Shown here piece by piece: positions 31,473 to 34,870 of a stretch of 34,870 nt of DNA (its first letter is position 1; every line of letters starts with the position of its first letter). The stretch is from JBDSLU01 sp039916225 (GTDB lineage Bacteria; Acidobacteriota; Vicinamibacteria; Vicinamibacterales; Vicinamibacteraceae): assembly GCA_039916225.1 (NCBI GenBank), contig JBDSLU010000309.1, positions 1-34,870 of the forward strand, given 5' to 3'. The notes under the pieces were generated by a model, which did not search any database, was not told the DNA's origin, and saw nothing but the letters and a program-made list of their open reading frames with translations. A program made the position numbers and the translations under genes.

Positions 31473-32351
31473 TCACGGCACGGCGACGCGGGCGCCGTCG
31501 ACGAGCAGGGTCCGATCGTCGGCCCACCGCAGCGCCTGCGCCGGCCCGTCGCGCTTGAGCAGGACCTCGGCGCTCTTCACGTCGACGACTTCGACGCGGG
31601 CGGCGCCAGCGGCACTGGATCGGAAGGCGATCCGTCCGCCGCTGGGCGACCACACGGGATCGTCGTACTCGCGAGCGGCCGGCGCGCCCGGCGCCGGCGT
31701 CTGCAGCTGACCGGCGACCAGCACCCGCGGCTCGAAGTTCGGCTCGGTGAAGGTGAACACGCCGCGGACGCCGGCGGCGGCGAACGCCTTGCCGTCCGGC
31801 GACCAGGACGGATCGCACAGCCCGCCGGTGGTCATCAGCTCCTGCATCACCTCTCGCTCGATCACCCACACGCGGAGCCGCGGCGGCGCGGGCGGACCGG
31901 CGGGCGCGGGCGGCGGCGTCACCGGCTTGCCATCCGGGCCGGGGCGAGGCGGCGTCTGCACCTTGGACGCGTCGACGCAGGCCACCGTGCGGGCGCCGCG
32001 GCGATCGAAGTTGATGACCTCACCGGCAAAGGGCGGCAGCTTCGGCGCTTCCATCCCGGCGGATGCTGCCGGCGCGGCGTCTGGCGCAGGGGCGGGCTTC
32101 GTCGTGGCCGGCTTTTCGGCCCCAGGCTTCTGGGCCGCCGGCTTCGTGGTCGCGGGCTTAGCGCCGGCAGGTTTCGACCCCGGCTTGGGCGCGGCGGGCG
32201 CGGCTTGCACCGGTTTCGCCGGCGCAGCCGGCGCGGCCGCCGCCGGTGTCTGTTGGAAAGAGGGCGTCTGGCGGCTCGCCGGTCGCTCGCTCGCGTGGCC
32301 GACGCCGAGCAGGGCAACGGCCAGGATCCCGACCGCGATCATCGTGCGCAT
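31473..32351 (-). CDS. Secreted protein with Ala/Lys/Pro-rich stalk and PD40 propeller repeats
   Basis: 292 residues from the ATG at 32351; longer frames upstream lie in the OsmC gene. Signal peptide at 1-20 (MIAVGILAVALLGVGHAS). Residues about 30-95 are a repetitive Pro/Ala/Lys stalk (KPATTKPAAQKPGAEKPATTKP), of the kind that spans cell-wall or periplasmic space. The C-terminal half has TolB/PD40-type beta-propeller repeats (LCDPSWSPDGKAFAAAG, YDDPVWSPSGGRIAFRSS). There are too few blades for a closed propeller, so it may work as an oligomer or partner. Function unknown. OsmC lies 10 bases upstream on the same strand. Confidence 0.72.
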   Translation of the reverse strand: MRTMIAVGILAVALLGVGHASERPASRQTPSFQQTPAAAAPAAPAKPVQAAPAAPKPGSKPAGAKPATTKPAAQKPGAEKPATTKPAPAPDAAPAASAGMEAPKLPPFAGEVINFDRRGARTVACVDASKVQTPPRPGPDGKPVTPPPAPAGPPAPPRLRVWVIEREVMQELMTTGGLCDPSWSPDGKAFAAAGVRGVFTFTEPNFEPRVLVAGQLQTPAPGAPAAREYDDPVWSPSGGRIAFRSSAAGAARVEVVDVKSAEVLLKRDGPAQALRWADDRTLLVDGARVAVP

Positions 32352-32361
32352 GGAACGAATC

Positions 32362-32790
32362 CTATGCCGACGGCCGGCGAACGGTGAAGCGGGTGGTGAA
32401 CTCGATGTCGGGGCGCAGCGACGCCCACACGGAGCAGTACTTGTCCCGCGACAGCTGGAGACCGCGGGTGACGACGTCGTCGGAGGCCGCCCCCCGGATG
32501 TCCGCGTGCAGGTCGACGGCAACCAGCCGGCGCGGATGGTCGGCCGCCCGGTGCGCCACGACGGTCACGGTCATCTTTTCCGCCGGCACCCGGGACCGCT
32601 CGAGGAAGTGCACCAGGTCCATGCCCATGCACGCCCCCAGCGACTCGACCAGCGCCTCGACCGGCGAGGGCCCCATCCGGCCGGCGCTGTCGAAGGGCAA
32701 GCTGGTATGGGCACCACGGGCGGTGAAGCGCAGCTCCCCGTCCCAGGCGAGTTCGACGGTCATCGGCGGCCGGGCGTCAGTGTCGCTCAC
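32362..32790 (-). CDS. OsmC family peroxide-stress protein
   Basis: 142 residues from a GTG at 32790, with an ATG at 32763 as an alternative. The family order is present: VELAWDGELRFTARG, GPSPVEALVESLGACMGMDLVHFLER with the first catalytic Cys, and RGLQLSRDKYCSVWASLRPDIEF with the second. The two cysteines reduce organic hydroperoxides in OsmC/Ohr, or the group detoxifies other electrophiles. Members starting this way are usually annotated OsmC family rather than true Ohr. Cytoplasmic. It is the first gene of the pair with the PD40 protein; the FHA gene diverges from it. Confidence 0.88.
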   Translation of the reverse strand: MSDTDARPPMTVELAWDGELRFTARGAHTSLPFDSAGRMGPSPVEALVESLGACMGMDLVHFLERSRVPAEKMTVTVVAHRAADHPRRLVAVDLHADIRGAASDDVVTRGLQLSRDKYCSVWASLRPDIEFTTRFTVRRPSA

Positions 32791-32876
32791 ATCCGACAGT
32801 CTACCGCCGGGGATGAACCCCGCAGCCCGTCGTCCCGTATCGTCGGACGAGGCCGGGCGCACTGCCGCGCCGCGCG

Positions 32877-32888
32877 CTCCCCGGGGAG
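32877..32888. repeat. Perfect 12-bp palindrome in front of the FHA gene
   Basis: CTCCCCGGGGAG ends 3 bases before a TAAAAT -10-like box (32892-32897), between OsmC and the FHA gene. A repressor-binding site is possible, but a GC palindrome this size can arise by chance. Confidence 0.35.
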
Positions 32889-32907
32889 TACTAAAATAGA
32901 CGGCGTC

Positions 32908-33969
32908 ATGACGGTCACCGGGCGGGACATCATCGAAGAAGTCGTCGAGCGCATGCGGACCGAGTCGGAGCCGCTGCGCTATTCGGCGCTGGCGCACGGC
33001 GTGTACCGGGTCTTTCTGCATCGCGACGACTACGACCGCCTGTCGCCGGCCCGCCGCTCGCTGGTCGAAGAGGCCAGCCGCGCCCTCGACGAAGAGCTGG
33101 ATCGCCTGAACGCCCACCGTGCCCCGGCGCCGGATCAGTGGGGAAAAATTGTGCAAGCGGCCACCCGGCTGATGAAGCCGGTCGAGCCGCCGCTGCGGCG
33201 TCCGCCGGCCGGCTGGGTCATCGAGCTCTACCCCGACGAGGACGAGGAGCTGCTGCCGGGCCACATCCGCATCACCTCGGAGCTGGGCCAGCCGCCGGCG
33301 CAGGCCATCCTGGCCGGCGATCCGACGCACCGGGTGCAGCCGCTGGGGCACTCGGCCTCGCCGCCTGCACCTGCGCCGGCAGCCGCTGCTCCGGTTTTCG
33401 CCGCGCCTCCGGTGATCGCCGCGAGCCCGGTGGTGCCAGTGGCGCCGGCGCTGCCAATCGCCGTCCCGAGCCAGCCGCCCATCGCGGCCGTGCCGCCGAT
33501 CGCCGTCGCGGCCCCGCCGCCGATTGCCGTCGCGACGCCCCCACCCGCCCCCGACGCGACCCGTCGGACGACCGCCGCGATCGACACCAGCGCGCCGACC
33601 GCCCGGGTGTCGGCGGCCGCGGCCTGGGGCGAGCTGACCTATCGCGACAGCACCGGCCAGGAGCACAACACGCCGCTCGTCGGCGAGGTGATCCGCGTCG
33701 GACGCGGCGGACGCGGCGCCCAGATCGACGTCACCGTCCAGGGGCCCGACGACATCTCGCGGACCCATCTGCACCTGCGCCGCGAAGCGAGCGGCAGCAT
33801 CTCGGTGAAGGACGTCAGCCGTTTCGGCACGACGATGGACAACGTCCGCATCCCTCCCAGCCTCGACGGCACCGGTAAGGATCTCGAGCAATGGGTCCCG
33901 GTCGGCGCCCGCGCCCAGTTCGGGCTGGCTGGCGTGATCGTGCTGCACTTCAAGCGCGTGGGCGCATGA
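32908..33969 (+). CDS. FHA-domain protein with FhaA-like N-terminal domain
   Basis: 353 residues from the ATG at 32908. N-terminal part (1 to about 70) has ALAHGVYRVFLHRDDYDRLSPARRSLVEEASRAL, like the DUF3662 domain of mycobacterial FhaA. A short second block (GWVIELYPDEDEELLPGHIRIT) follows, then a Pro/Ala linker of about 100 residues, and the FHA domain at the C-terminus with EVIRVGRGG, DISRTHLHLR (the phosphothreonine-binding SRTH) and DVSRFGTTMDN. It should bind a phosphothreonine peptide on another protein, made by a Ser/Thr kinase outside the window. It overlaps the phosphatase gene by ATGA. A TAAAAT box 11 bases before the ATG would give a very short leader. Confidence 0.88.
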   Translation: MTVTGRDIIEEVVERMRTESEPLRYSALAHGVYRVFLHRDDYDRLSPARRSLVEEASRALDEELDRLNAHRAPAPDQWGKIVQAATRLMKPVEPPLRRPPAGWVIELYPDEDEELLPGHIRITSELGQPPAQAILAGDPTHRVQPLGHSASPPAPAPAAAAPVFAAPPVIAASPVVPVAPALPIAVPSQPPIAAVPPIAVAAPPPIAVATPPPAPDATRRTTAAIDTSAPTARVSAAAAWGELTYRDSTGQEHNTPLVGEVIRVGRGGRGAQIDVTVQGPDDISRTHLHLRREASGSISVKDVSRFGTTMDNVRIPPSLDGTGKDLEQWVPVGARAQFGLAGVIVLHFKRVGA

Positions 33970-34870
33970 GCACCGCGCGCAGCCGCGCCGCCGGCGACAC
34001 CCATCCCGGGCTGCAGCGGGAGCAGAACGAGGACCGCTTCTTCTTCGACGAGGCGAAGGGCGTCTACTGCGTGATCGACGGCGTCGGCGGTCACAACGCC
34101 GGCGAGCGCGCCGCGGCGATCGCCGCCGACGTGCTGCGCGCCTCGATGGCGCAGACCTCGGAAGCGGATCTGCGCGCCGCCTTCACCCAGGCCAGCGATG
34201 CCATCTTCGCCGAAGCGTCGGGCGACGCCGCGCTCTCGGGCATGGCCTGTGTCTGCTCGCTGGCGGCGATCTCGAACGGACGGGTCCGCTTCGCCCACGT
34301 CGGCGACACGCGGCTCTACAAGCTGCACGCCGGCACGATCACCAAGCTGACGCGCGATCAGTCGCCGGTCGGCGAGCTCGAGGACGGCGGCGCGCTGAGC
34401 GAGACCGAAGCGATGCGGCATCCGCGCCGCAACGAGATCTACAAGGACCTCGGCTCGCGGACCCCGAGCCCTGAGGTCGCGGCCTCGATCCTCACCGGCG
34501 AGACGACGTTCGAACCGGACGCCGCGCTGCTCCTGTGCAGCGACGGGCTGACCGACCAGGTTTCGTCAGGCTCGATCCGCCGCATCGTCGAACGGTTCGC
34601 CGGATCGCCGGCGCTGGCCGTGCAGGAACTGCTGACCGCCGCCAACGACGCTGGCGGCAAAGACAACGTGACGGTGGTGATCGTGGAAGGTGAACGTTTC
34701 GGCGGCGCGGTGTCGGCGCGGGGGGCGCGGCGCGGCGGGGCGTCGACGCCGGGCGTGCCGGCTGCCGTCGTGCAGAGCGTGGGCGAGCCGATCACCGGCG
34801 CCTCGCGGCGTCCGGTGCCGGTGCCGCCCTCGGCCGGCTCCGGCGGCGCGCGTTCCGCCGACCCCGCGCG
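33966..34870 (+). CDS. PP2C-family serine/threonine phosphatase, N-terminal part
   Basis: 301 codons to the right window edge with no stop. It starts at the ATGA overlap with the FHA gene. The PP2C metal and catalytic motifs are present: GLQREQNEDRFFFDE, CVIDGVGGHNAGERAA, FAHVGDTRLYKLH, LTRDQSPVGEL, LLLCSDGLTDQVS and GGKDNVTVVIVE. The enzyme removes phosphate from Ser/Thr using Mn or Mg. After the domain ends near residue 245, a low-complexity Pro/Ala/Arg-rich region begins, so the full protein has a further part outside the window. With the FHA protein it makes a phospho-signalling pair; a kinase gene may lie just beyond the edge. Confidence 0.92.
   Translation, partial: MSTARSRAAGDTHPGLQREQNEDRFFFDEAKGVYCVIDGVGGHNAGERAAAIAADVLRASMAQTSEADLRAAFTQASDAIFAEASGDAALSGMACVCSLAAISNGRVRFAHVGDTRLYKLHAGTITKLTRDQSPVGELEDGGALSETEAMRHPRRNEIYKDLGSRTPSPEVAASILTGETTFEPDAALLLCSDGLTDQVSSGSIRRIVERFAGSPALAVQELLTAANDAGGKDNVTVVIVEGERFGGAVSARGARRGGASTPGVPAAVVQSVGEPITGASRRPVPVPPSAGSGGARSADPA

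Overview
This is a high-GC (roughly 68-70 percent by eye) bacterial chromosomal window with densely packed genes, many ATGA or GTGA stop/start overlaps, and coding regions that almost always end codons in G or C. A 997-residue TonB-dependent receptor with an N-terminal carboxypeptidase-regulatory-like domain, GH29 and Tat-exported hydrolases, DUF1579 and BNR-repeat proteins, and a divergent arginine cluster suggest an Acidobacteriota chromosome, perhaps Vicinamibacteria. That placement is inferred from gene content; no rRNA or tRNA gene is present to test it.

Layout. 1-2325: a partial amidohydrolase (minus), a membrane PH-like protein, a flavin oxidoreductase and a Tat-type metallophosphoesterase. 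2376-4132 (minus): fabI and a zinc-ribbon protein with a long disordered tail. 4368-7633 (plus): an O-methyltransferase, then a tight run of BNR-propeller protein, MoaD/ThiS-like protein and alpha/beta-hydrolase lipoprotein. 7649-10382: small zinc-binding, secreted and SRPBCC proteins, one of them with an in-frame TGA followed by coding-like sequence.

10369-19509: the arginine regulon. argR, an argG-like gene and argH read leftward; argC, argB, argD, a GNAT N-acetylglutamate synthase, argJ and argF read rightward from a shared control region at 13271-13522 with a good promoter and repeated ATGTATA-type motifs. Together they encode glutamate to citrulline and argininosuccinate to arginine. The surprise is the argG position: the protein there keeps the argininosuccinate-synthase fold signature but has lost the ATP-binding SGGLDTS loop, the GKGNDQVRF motif, a citrulline-binding segment and the C-terminal arm. 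The pathway step between citrulline and argininosuccinate therefore looks unfilled in this cluster.

19661-23315: a DUF1579 protein, a small ORF, an S1/P1-type nuclease, a 445-base intergenic stretch holding a possible structured RNA, a strong intrinsic terminator and the C-terminal remnant of a VOC/PhnB gene, then a GH29 fucosidase. 23326-26056: a solitary DGQHR (DndB-like) protein divergent from a DinB gene that appears to be transcribed without a leader. 26043-32790 (minus): a secreted metallo-beta-lactamase-fold protein, the TonB receptor, a HGSNAT-like membrane acyltransferase, a PD40 propeller protein and OsmC. 32908-34870: an FhaA-like FHA protein overlapping a PP2C phosphatase that runs off the window, a phospho-signalling pair.

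No insertion sequence, CRISPR array, tRNA, rRNA or phage gene was seen.
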